Source of the DNA: Bacillota bacterium
Lineage (GTDB): Bacteria > Bacillota > Clostridia > Lachnospirales > Lachnospiraceae
Direction of reading: 5' to 3'
Assembly (NCBI GenBank): GCA_023423045.1
Contig: JAFAGA010000068.1
Location: 62,001-126,000 of the forward strand
Length of the DNA stretch: 64,000 nucleotides
The first letter of the stretch is position 1. Each line of letters starts with the position of its first letter. Both the position numbers and the translations under genes were made by a program. The notes beneath the pieces were generated by a model that was given only the letters and a program-made list of their open reading frames with translations, did no database searches and was not told the origin of the DNA. Positions 1 to 8,700 of this stretch are shown piece by piece.

Positions 1-170
1 ATATCAGACGTGATGCAAACGAGCTTTTCAAGAAGCAGAATAAGGCCAGTGAGATTTCAGAGGATGAGTTCAAGACCCTGGAAGACAACGTTCAGAAAAT
101 CACGGATCATTATGTCGCCGAAATTGATAAAGTTATGGAAGAGAAGTCGAAGGAAATTCTTACGGTATAA
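1..170 (+). CDS. frr: Ribosome recycling factor, C-terminal end (partial)
   Basis: This is the last 55 or so codons of ribosome recycling factor, which with EF-G splits post-termination ribosomes in the cytoplasm. The reading frame enters the window at base 3 and ends at a TAA at 168-170. It begins IRRDANELFKKQNK and ends with the helical KVMEEKSKEIL tail typical of RRF domain I. The position directly upstream of uppS and cdsA is the usual Firmicute arrangement. The 5' part lies outside the window, so integrity cannot be judged. Confidence 0.9.
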   Translation, partial: IRRDANELFKKQNKASEISEDEFKTLEDNVQKITDHYVAEIDKVMEEKSKEILTV

Positions 171-191
171 CAAGGTTTCATGAATTTCGGG

Positions 192-254
192 GTGTTTCAA
201 AAGTCTTTTGGTCAGCGCAGTCGGGTTGAATAAAGTGTTTTGAAACACTCTTTT
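192..254 (+). other. Inverted repeat between frr and uppS
   Basis: GTGTTTCAAAA at 192-202 is an exact inverted copy of TTTTGAAACAC at 238-248, with a 35-base loop, followed by a short T-rich stretch (CTCTTTTCC). It could be a weak terminator or attenuator limiting read-through from frr into uppS. The loop is long and the T-tract is interrupted, so this is only a structural observation. Confidence 0.35.
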
Positions 255-275
255 CCATTGTATAAGGAGAATACG

Positions 276-992
276 ATGCAGGATAAGGAACTAATCATAC
301 CGAGGCATGTGGCAATCATTTTGGACGGTAACGGACGCTGGGCTAAAAAGAAGAGAATGCCTCGTAATTACGGACATACCCAGGGCAGCAAGAATGTTGA
401 GAAAATATGCGAGGCTGCATATAAGATAGGAATACAGTATCTTACGGTATATGCTTTCTCAACAGAGAACTGGCGCCGTCCCAAGGATGAGACGGAGGCA
501 TTAATGAAGCTTCTGCAGACTTATCTGGAGACCAGTATTAAGACGAGTACCAAGAATAATATGAGGGTCCGCATCATAGGAGATCTCTCAGGGTTATCCG
601 AAGAGATCCAAAGAAGCATTGCGGATCTGGAGGAAGCTTCCAGGAATAACACGGGACTGAATTTCCAGGTAGCGATTAATTACGGCGGACGGGATGAATT
701 GCTTCGTGCAGCCAAAGCGCTGGCGATGGATTTGAAAGAGAATAAAATAAAGCCGGAGCAGATCGATGAGACTGGCTTTGAACAGTATCTGGATACTCGG
801 GGAATACCGGATCCGGACCTGCTGATCCGGACCAGCGGGGAACAGAGACTGTCTAATTTTCTTCTGTGGCAGCTGGCTTATACGGAGTTTTATTTTCCGG
901 ATGTATTGTGGCCGGATTTTGACAAAAAGGAATTAATGAAGGCAGTGGAGTATTATAGCAGCAGAACCAGGAAATTTGGCGCGATATCATAA
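276..992 (+). CDS. uppS: Undecaprenyl diphosphate synthase
   Basis: Cis-prenyltransferase that adds eight isopentenyl units to farnesyl diphosphate to give C55-PP, the lipid carrier precursor for peptidoglycan and for the polysaccharide locus further along this window. The 238-residue protein is normal in length. The catalytic Asp17 sits in ILDGNGRWAKK, the YAFSTENWRRP loop is at 59-69, and the diphosphate-binding RTSGEQRLSNFLLWQ segment is at 185-199. The ATG at 276 is preferred because AAGGAGA lies 6 bases upstream. An in-frame ATG at 240 would add 12 residues without a ribosome binding site and inside an inverted repeat. It is followed closely by cdsA. Confidence 0.95.
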   Translation: MQDKELIIPRHVAIILDGNGRWAKKKRMPRNYGHTQGSKNVEKICEAAYKIGIQYLTVYAFSTENWRRPKDETEALMKLLQTYLETSIKTSTKNNMRVRIIGDLSGLSEEIQRSIADLEEASRNNTGLNFQVAINYGGRDELLRAAKALAMDLKENKIKPEQIDETGFEQYLDTRGIPDPDLLIRTSGEQRLSNFLLWQLAYTEFYFPDVLWPDFDKKELMKAVEYYSSRTRKFGAIS

Positions 993-1022
993 ATTATAAT
1001 ATCTCATTTTGGAGGCAGACTA

Positions 1023-1823
1023 ATGTTCAGGACAAGATTACTCAGCGGAATTATTTTAATGGCGATTACGATTGCGGTGGTAGTTCTGGGGGGCAATATA
1101 TTATTTGCAGTTATACTGGCAATCTCTATGATCGGTCTAAATGAATTATACAAGATTGTTCAGGTGGATAAGAAGTTTCCGGGCATCATAGGATATCTTG
1201 GAACCTTCGCTTATTATATGCTGCTTTATTTTAATCTGTCCGAGCATCAGTTGATGCTGTTCATCTTCTTTTTGATGCTTTTGATGTTGGCCTATGTGTT
1301 CGGCTTTCCCGGATATTCTACGGAGCAGATTGCAGTTGCATTTTTCGGACTTTTTTATGTGAGCATTATGCTGAGCTACATATATCAGGTTCGCAGGCTG
1401 GAGGACGGTGCCTGGATTGTATGGCTGATCTTCATTGGTGCCTGGGGCTCCGATACCTGCGCTTACGGCGTCGGAATGTTGATTGGAAAGCATAAATTTG
1501 CTCCGAAGCTCAGCCCGAAGAAATCCCTGGAGGGCTGTATCGGAGGGATCGTTGGAGCTGCACTGATCGGATTTTTGTATGCAACGGCTATTCAGGGACA
1601 GATTTCGGGGATCATGAATCCCCAATTAGCATTTGCTGTGATTGGAGCTGCGTCCAGTATCATCTCCCAAATAGGAGATCTGGCGGCTTCTGCAATTAAA
1701 AGAAATCATAATATTAAGGATTATGGAAGCCTGATACCAGGGCATGGGGGGATTTTGGATCGTTTTGACAGCATCATATTTACGGCACCTATTGTATATT
1801 ATTTGGCTGTCATGTTAAAATAA
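1023..1823 (+). CDS. cdsA: Phosphatidate cytidylyltransferase (CDP-DAG synthase)
   Basis: Integral membrane enzyme making CDP-diacylglycerol from CTP and phosphatidic acid, the branch point to anionic phospholipids. The 266-residue protein is a chain of hydrophobic segments. Its family signature lies near the C-terminus: SAIKRNHNIKDYG followed by PGHGGILDR, carrying the conserved K, D and HGG-x-DR residues. GGAGG lies 5-9 bases upstream of the ATG. It sits between uppS and dxr in what looks like one operon. Nothing in it is unusual. Confidence 0.95.
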   Translation: MFRTRLLSGIILMAITIAVVVLGGNILFAVILAISMIGLNELYKIVQVDKKFPGIIGYLGTFAYYMLLYFNLSEHQLMLFIFFLMLLMLAYVFGFPGYSTEQIAVAFFGLFYVSIMLSYIYQVRRLEDGAWIVWLIFIGAWGSDTCAYGVGMLIGKHKFAPKLSPKKSLEGCIGGIVGAALIGFLYATAIQGQISGIMNPQLAFAVIGAASSIISQIGDLAASAIKRNHNIKDYGSLIPGHGGILDRFDSIIFTAPIVYYLAVMLK

Positions 1824-1876
1824 ATTATTTAGAATGATAGGCGTCATGCAGCTTATCAAGACAGACGGAGGTTGGA

Positions 1877-3034
1877 ATGAAGAGGATTGGAATTCTTGGT
1901 TCGACGGGTTCCATAGGAACACAGACCTTGGATATTGTGCGTGAAAATCAGGATTTGAAAGTTACCGCTCTGGCGGTTGATGGTAATATAGAGCTATTGG
2001 AGAGACAGGTTCGCGAATTTATGCCGAACCTTGTTTGCGTATATCGGGAGGATAAGGCCAGACAGTTCAAGTCCATGGTTTCAGACCTTCCGGTTCAGGT
2101 GGTGACCGGAATGGAAGGGCTGATGGAATGTGCTGCCGAAACGGATGCCGAGACGGTTGTGACTGCTATGGTGGGGATGATTGGTATTTTGCCGACCATT
2201 GAAGCAATCAAGGCAGGAAAAAATATTGCTTTAGCCAATAAGGAGACCTTGGTGACGGCAGGGCATATTATTAAAGGGTTGGTCAAAGAGAAAAAAGTGG
2301 CACTGCTTCCGGTGGACAGTGAACATTCAGCAATATTTCAGGCATTGAATGGAGAAGATAAGAAGGATGCATATAAAATTCTGCTGACTGCTTCCGGTGG
2401 ACCTTTCCGGGGGATGAAGACAGAAGAGCTTAGGAATAAGACTCCGGGGGATGCTCTGAAGCATCCCAACTGGGCGATGGGGCAGAAGATCACAATTGAT
2501 TCTGCGACCCTGGTGAATAAGGGGCTGGAGGTGCTGGAGGCAGCCTGGCTGTTTGATATGGATCTGGATTCCATCCAGGTAGTGGTTCATCCCCAGAGCA
2601 TCATCCATTCCATGGTGGAGTACACGGACGGAAGTATTATTGCACAGCTTGGGGTGCCAGATATGAGGCTTCCTATCCAATATGCTTTGTTCTACCCCCA
2701 TAGAAGGCCATTGCTTCAGGGAGAGCGGTTGGATTTTTATCGATTAAAGCAGATGACTTTCGAGGAACCGGATATGGAGACCTTCTCCGGCCTGAGACTC
2801 GCTTATGAGGCGGGACGGATGGGCGGAAGCATGCCTACGGTTTATAATGCAGCCAATGAATGGGCTGTTGCGCAGTTCCTGGGGGGAAAGATTGAATTTC
2901 TTATGATTCCTGCTCTGATCGAGGCGGCGATGCAAAAGCACAAGCTGATTCAGAACCCATCAATAAAAGAAATTCTGAACACGGAGCAAGAGACATATGA
3001 TTTTGTAAGAGACTTTACGAGGGCCGAAGAATAA
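1877..3034 (+). CDS. dxr: 1-deoxy-D-xylulose 5-phosphate reductoisomerase
   Basis: Second enzyme of the MEP isoprenoid pathway, converting DXP to MEP with NADPH and a divalent metal. The 385-residue protein shows the N-terminal nucleotide-binding loop GILGSTGSIGTQTLDI (5-20) and the metal-binding DSEHSAIFQ (Asp147, Glu149). It also has TASGGPFRG, the HPNWAMGQKITIDSATLVNK region (split over helices), and the C-terminal NAANEWAVAQF segment. CGGAGG precedes the ATG. With ispG downstream and uppS upstream it forms an isoprenoid/lipid-carrier supply group. The gene appears intact. Confidence 0.97.
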   Translation: MKRIGILGSTGSIGTQTLDIVRENQDLKVTALAVDGNIELLERQVREFMPNLVCVYREDKARQFKSMVSDLPVQVVTGMEGLMECAAETDAETVVTAMVGMIGILPTIEAIKAGKNIALANKETLVTAGHIIKGLVKEKKVALLPVDSEHSAIFQALNGEDKKDAYKILLTASGGPFRGMKTEELRNKTPGDALKHPNWAMGQKITIDSATLVNKGLEVLEAAWLFDMDLDSIQVVVHPQSIIHSMVEYTDGSIIAQLGVPDMRLPIQYALFYPHRRPLLQGERLDFYRLKQMTFEEPDMETFSGLRLAYEAGRMGGSMPTVYNAANEWAVAQFLGGKIEFLMIPALIEAAMQKHKLIQNPSIKEILNTEQETYDFVRDFTRAEE

Positions 3035-3124
3035 AGGCCAGCCCTCCGGCAGGACCGGCACAGGCGGACCAAGCTTGGGACAGCATCTGCCGGCTTCGGA
3101 GCGTAAGAAAGGATTGATTTTGAT

Positions 3125-4417
3125 ATGAATATAATAGTTGCGTTATTGATATTGGGAGTGATTGTCATCATCCACGAGCTGGGGCATTTTTTGCTTGCTA
3201 AGAAAAACGGAGTTACGGTGACGGAGTTTTCGGTGGGCATGGGGCCCAGAATTGCCAGCTTTGTCCGCAATGGCACCAGATATTCTTTGAAGCTGCTTCC
3301 CATCGGCGGTTCCTGCATGATGCTTGGGGAGGATGAGAATATAGAGGATGAAGGAGCCTTTAATAAGAAAGGACTTGGAGCAAGGTTCTCCGTTCTTTTT
3401 GCCGGGGCATTCTTTAACTTTATTCTTGCTTTTGTGCTGGCACTGGTGGTGCTGGGGGATGTGGGAGTAGATAAGCCTTATATTACCAAGCTGAATGCTA
3501 ATGGTCCGACCCTTACCGCAGGTCTGGCGGAAGGTGATATGATTACGGAGATTGGCGGTTCCAAGATACATTTTGCCAGGGATATCGTATATTATTTTTA
3601 CTTTAATCATTTAGGGGAACAGCCCGTTGAGGTTACTGTGCTTCGCAAAGGAGAGGAGCATGCTTTTACCGTAACACCCGTGTGGCATGACCTGTATCAA
3701 CTGGGCTGCAACTACACTGCTTCCAATCCCACCGCCGTACTGGAGATGGTGGTAAAAGGGTATCCTCTTGCGGAAGCAGGGGTGCAGGTGGGAGACGTTA
3801 TTGTGGAGATGAATGGTGTGAAGATAGATACCGCCCAGGATTTGGCGGATTACCTTTCGGCGCATCCCTTATCGTCAGAGCCTGTTACACTCACCTATGA
3901 AAGAGCCGGAGCAAAGACCGAAGTTACGGTAAAGCCTTTGTTGGTCCAAAGCGGCTATGACATGGGATGGGGCTATAACCAGTACCGGGAAAAGGTGGGC
4001 GTTCTGGATGTGATAAAATACAGCTTTTTTGAGCTGAAGCATAATGTTGTAAATACGATAAAGAGCGTGGGACATCTGATTCTGGGCAAGGTAAGCGTGA
4101 AGGAGGTAACCGGCCCCGTTGGAATTGTGAACGTAGTGGGTGATATCGTGTCTGAGTCGGAGAATTACGGAATCCATGCGACCCTGCTTTCTCTGGCCCA
4201 GTTCAGCATCTTATTGAGCGCCAATCTGGGGGTCATGAATTTGCTGCCAATTCCAGCCCTGGACGGCGGAAGAATCGTATTTATTATCATTGAAGCGATT
4301 CGCAAAAAGCCTGTACCCAAGGAAAAAGAGGCGGTTGTTCATCTGGTGGGGATGGCTCTGCTGATGCTTTTGATGGTGTTTGTAGCATTTAATGATATCA
4401 GGAATATTTTTCAATAA
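3125..4417 (+). CDS. rseP: Site-2 intramembrane zinc metalloprotease RseP/RasP
   Basis: Intramembrane protease of the site-2 family, which in Firmicutes (RasP) cleaves anti-sigma factors and remnant signal peptides. The HELGH zinc site is at residues 17-21 in the first membrane helix. Two PDZ-like domains follow, around residues 120-190 and 200-270 (the second contains AGVQVGDVIVEMNG). The second metal-ligand motif NLLPIPALDGGR lies near residue 375. At 430 residues it is a two-PDZ form, longer than single-PDZ relatives. AAGAAAGG lies 12 bases before the ATG. The cds-dxr-rseP-ispG order is standard. Confidence 0.95.
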   Translation: MNIIVALLILGVIVIIHELGHFLLAKKNGVTVTEFSVGMGPRIASFVRNGTRYSLKLLPIGGSCMMLGEDENIEDEGAFNKKGLGARFSVLFAGAFFNFILAFVLALVVLGDVGVDKPYITKLNANGPTLTAGLAEGDMITEIGGSKIHFARDIVYYFYFNHLGEQPVEVTVLRKGEEHAFTVTPVWHDLYQLGCNYTASNPTAVLEMVVKGYPLAEAGVQVGDVIVEMNGVKIDTAQDLADYLSAHPLSSEPVTLTYERAGAKTEVTVKPLLVQSGYDMGWGYNQYREKVGVLDVIKYSFFELKHNVVNTIKSVGHLILGKVSVKEVTGPVGIVNVVGDIVSESENYGIHATLLSLAQFSILLSANLGVMNLLPIPALDGGRIVFIIIEAIRKKPVPKEKEAVVHLVGMALLMLLMVFVAFNDIRNIFQ

Positions 4418-4509
4418 ACGACTCATTAATAGTCGGGCTGTACTGTCGGAAGATACATGAACCGCATATGGCATCTCACGGCAGGAATACGAAAGGTGGT
4501 AGGTAGATT

Positions 4510-5562
4510 ATGTACCGTGACAATACAAAAGTAATTCGGATCGGAGATAGAGTGATCGGAGGAGGCAATCCGATTCTGATCCAATCCATGACCAATACCA
4601 GGACGGAGGATGTGAAGGCGACGGTTTCGCAGATACAGCGTCTTACCGAGGCCGGCTGCGAAATTATCCGGTGTACTGTGCCGAGTATGGAGGCGGCTGC
4701 AGCATTTGGGGAGATTAAGAAGCAGATATCCATACCGCTGGTAGCGGATATTCACTTTGATTACCGATTGGCAATTGCAGCAATGGAGAATGGTGCGGAT
4801 AAGATTAGAATCAATCCGGGAAATATAGGCAGTGAAGAGAAGCTGAGGGCGGTGGTGTCTGTGGCAAAGGAGCGCCGTATTCCGATACGTGTCGGGGTGA
4901 ACAGCGGGTCTCTGGAGAAGAATCTCATTGCAAAGTATGGAAAAGTTACAGCAGAGGGACTGGTGGAGAGCGCTCTGGATAAGGTAAAGCGCATTGAGGA
5001 CATGGATTACGATCAGATGGTAATCAGCATTAAGTCTTCGGATGTCATGATGTGCGTTCGCGCCCATGAGCTGATTGCGCCGCTGACCAGCTATCCCCTT
5101 CATGTGGGAATAACCGAGGCCGGTACGGTGAACGCGGGAAATATTAAGTCGGCTTTGGGTCTTGGAATGATCCTGTACCAGGGGATCGGAGATACCATCC
5201 GTGTGTCACTGACGGGAGATCCGGTGGAGGAAATCCGATCTGCCAAGCTGATACTGAAGACTCTGGGATATCGCAGCGGAGGAGTTGAGGTGGTATCCTG
5301 TCCAACCTGCGGAAGAACCCAGATCGACCTCATTGACCTTGCAACAAAGGTGGAGGAGATGGTGGCAGATATGGATCTGGACATCAAGGTGGCGGTTATG
5401 GGTTGTGCGGTGAACGGACCGGGAGAAGCCAGAGAGGCAGATATCGGTATCGCCGGAGGAAGAGGGGAAGGGCTTATCATTAAAGGGGGAGAAATCCTTC
5501 GAAAAGTTCCGGAAGACCGTCTTCTGGAGGAGCTGCGCCAGGAATTGCTTCATTGGCAGTAG
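4510..5562 (+). CDS. ispG: 4-hydroxy-3-methylbut-2-enyl diphosphate synthase (flavodoxin type)
   Basis: Penultimate MEP-pathway enzyme (GcpE), a 4Fe-4S protein reducing ME-cPP to HMBPP. The 350-residue protein has the N-terminal TIM-barrel start GGGNPILIQSMTNT. The three cluster cysteines are Cys264 and Cys267 (SCPTCGRT) and Cys299 (MGCAVNGPGE), with Glu306 at the fourth-ligand position. The short two-domain bacterial architecture is complete. The start is an ATG preceded by AAAGGTGG at about 10 bases. It closes the isoprenoid group before polC. Confidence 0.96.
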   Translation: MYRDNTKVIRIGDRVIGGGNPILIQSMTNTRTEDVKATVSQIQRLTEAGCEIIRCTVPSMEAAAAFGEIKKQISIPLVADIHFDYRLAIAAMENGADKIRINPGNIGSEEKLRAVVSVAKERRIPIRVGVNSGSLEKNLIAKYGKVTAEGLVESALDKVKRIEDMDYDQMVISIKSSDVMMCVRAHELIAPLTSYPLHVGITEAGTVNAGNIKSALGLGMILYQGIGDTIRVSLTGDPVEEIRSAKLILKTLGYRSGGVEVVSCPTCGRTQIDLIDLATKVEEMVADMDLDIKVAVMGCAVNGPGEAREADIGIAGGRGEGLIIKGGEILRKVPEDRLLEELRQELLHWQ

Positions 5563-5602
5563 AGTTACAGTGCCGCCAGCGGCATTCTGATGAAACTGCA
5601 AC
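5563..5602 (+). repeat. Short GCGGC-containing palindromic element, copy 1
   Basis: Just after the ispG stop, GTTACAG is followed by GCCGCCAGCGGC and then ATTCTG. A similarly built element follows the amino-acid binding-protein gene at 57741-57767 (GTTACAG, GCCGCAGCTTGCGGC, ATTCTG). Two copies are a weak basis for naming a repeat family. The shared flanks around a GC palindrome suggest a dispersed intergenic element or a shared terminator-like hairpin. Confidence 0.3.
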
Positions 5603-5702
5603 GCAGTAGAAGGTGTTAAAAGCGGCAGGTATTGACTAGGGCGGAATGGCCGACGGTTATTTACCTGCCGATGTAAAATGGATTTGGAATGGAGAATGCG
5701 AT

Positions 5703-8700
5703 ATGTTGTTTTTTGAAGCATTTGCTCAGGTATCTGCGGATCAGGAGTTGCAGCAGCTTTACAGTGAAGTGGATGTGGTTAAGGTGATCGCTTCGAGGCA
5801 GTCGAAGAATCTCTTTATCTGTGTTCGAAGCAGCCGCCTGATCAGCAGGACTAATATAAGAAGAATGGAAGAACTGCTGAACCGGCAGCTCTTTTTACAT
5901 ACCGGAAACCGGGCGGTGATTAAACCGCAGTTTACGCTCTCCGCTCAGTACACCCTGCCCAATCTGTTTCCGATTTACCGGGACAGTATCCTGGAGGAGC
6001 TGAAGGAGAGCAGTATTGTCAGCTTTCATATCTTCCAGACTGCTGAAGTGACGGTGGATGATATGAAAATTACGGTGCGGGTTGCGGACAGCTGCGTCGT
6101 AAAGGAAAAGATGGTGAAGCTGAAGGATTATCTGGAAACCCTGTTCCAGGAGCGCTTTGACTATACGGTGCAGGTTCTCGTTGACTATGTGGAGCCGGAG
6201 AATACGCAGCAGGGGGATGAGGCGGAATATAAGGAGCGCATGCTGCGTCTCTCCAGAAAGGAAGCTGAGGAGGAAGGCTTTTCGCTCAATCAGGAGCAGG
6301 AACGGACGGAAGCATATGGGATTGCAGGAAGCAGCGCAGGAGCCGGAACGGCGGCAGATGGTTCGAATAGGGGTTTTGTCGGTTCAGGTGCAGTTGCAAA
6401 CATGACAGCTGGCGCAGACGAGTCCAAGAGGAATGCAGGAAAGGATTCCTCGGGAGGCTTCGACAATAGAGAACAGGACAAGTTGGAGGCCGGCCAAGGA
6501 GGGTTTGGTGGAGCAGAGGGCTCAGGAACCGGTAAAACAGAACCTGGAAGAGCAGAGGCCGCCAAGCCCTTCAAAGCAGAGCCTGCGAAGCCGGCTGCCT
6601 CTAAGAGCTTTGGCAAGGGAGCCTACGAGAAAGGGAAAGGAAGCTATCGAAAGCTTCCTCAGGACCCTTCCATCGTCTATGGCAGGAATTTTGATGGCAA
6701 TGCGATGCCTATCTGTGATATTATCGCCGAGATCGGCGAGGTGGTGATCCGCGGTATGCTCATTAAGCCGGATACGCGCTCCATCGGCAATGAGAAGAGC
6801 ATTATTACCTTTGTTATCACGGATTTTACGGATTCTATCAAGGTAAAGCTTTATGCCAAAACAATTGAAGTGGATGAGATTACGGCGATGTTAAAGCCCG
6901 GCGGATATTTTATGCTGAAGGGAATTGCCCAGATGGACACCTATGAGAGGGATATTACCATCGGCTCCGTCGTTGGAATCAGGACCATCAATGATTTCAA
7001 TACCTCCTCCAGAAATGATAATGCCCCGGTAAAGCGGGTGGAGCTTCATGCCCATACAATGATGAGCGATATGGATTCGGTTGTGGATGTTAAGAAGATG
7101 GTAAAGCGTGCCTTTAAGTGGGGGCATTCCGCCATCGCAGTTACCGATCACGGAGTGGTACAGGCATTTCCGGATGCCAGCCATGCCTTAAATCCCAAGG
7201 ATTACTCCGACGAGGAAGAGCAGAAGCGTGCCAAGAATTTTAAGGTAATCTACGGCATGGAGGCCTATCTGGTGGATGATCTGAAGGAGGTAGTGACCAA
7301 TGCCAAGGGGCAGAGTCTGGAGGAGGCGTTTGTCGTATTCGATATTGAGACCACCGGCTTCAGCCAGAATAATGACAGAATTATCGAAATCGGCGCTGTG
7401 AAGATCAATGGCGGCGAGGTTATAGACCGCTACAGCACCTTCGTCAATCCCGAGGTGCCCATCCCCTATGAGATTGAGCAGCTGACCTCCATCAATGACA
7501 ATATGGTGATCAATGCACCGACGATAGAGGAGGTTCTGCCGGAATTTCTTGCCTTCTGCGAGGGCTGCAGCCTGGTTGCGCACAATGCTTCCTTTGATGT
7601 GGGCTTCATTCATAAGAATGCCGAGCGCCAGGGAATCACCATCGATTTTACGGTAATTGATACTGTGGGATTGGCTCGTATCCTGCTGCCGGAATTAAAC
7701 AGGTACAGGCTGAATATTGTAGCAAAGGCTTTGAATATCTCCCTGGAGAATCATCACCGGGCGGTGGACGACGCCGGTGCCACAGCCCAAATCTTCCAGA
7801 AGTTTGTTGCCATGCTTAAGGAACGGGATATCACAAGGGTGAATGAGATCGACCGTCTGGGGAAGATGGCTCCCGAAGCGATCCGAAAGCTCCCTGCCTA
7901 TCATGCCATCCTTCTGGCGCAGAATGATGTGGGCCGGGTGAATCTGTACAAGATGGTATCTCTGTCCCATATTGAATATTATAATAAGCGGCCCAAGATC
8001 CCTAAGAGTCTTCTGATGGAATGCAGGGAGGGGATTATCCTGGGTTCCGCCTGTGAGGCAGGAGAGGTATTTCGTGCGGTATTAACCAATCAATCACATG
8101 AGCAGGTTGCAAAGCTGGTGAATTTCTATGATTATCTGGAGATACAACCCCTGTGCAACAATGAATTCTTAATCCGCAGTGACCGCAGTGATGATAAAGA
8201 GATCACCTCCAGGGAAGATCTGATGGAGTTAAACCGCAGGATTGTTGCGTTGGGCGAGGAATACAATAAGCCGGTGGTCGCCACCTGCGATGTGCATTTT
8301 CTGGATCCGGAGGATGAGATCTACCGGAGAATTATTATGGCAGGAAAGGGCTTTAAGGATGCGGATGAGCAGGCAGCCCTCTATCTGCGGACCACGGAGG
8401 AGATGCTGGAGGAATTCTCCTATCTGGGGAAGGCAAAAGCGGAGGAAGTGGTCATCACCAACACGAATCTGATTGCGGATCGGATTGAAAAGATATCTCC
8501 GGTACGCCCGGATAAATGTGCTCCGGTACTCCCGAATTCGGAGGAGAATCTAAGGAATATCTGCTATGACAAGGCCCATTCCATGTACGGAGATCCCCTT
8601 CCGGAACCGGTACAGGCAAGGCTGGAGCATGAGCTGAAATCCATCATTAATAACGGCTTTGCGGTTATGTACATCATTGCTCAAAAGCTGGTATGGAAAT

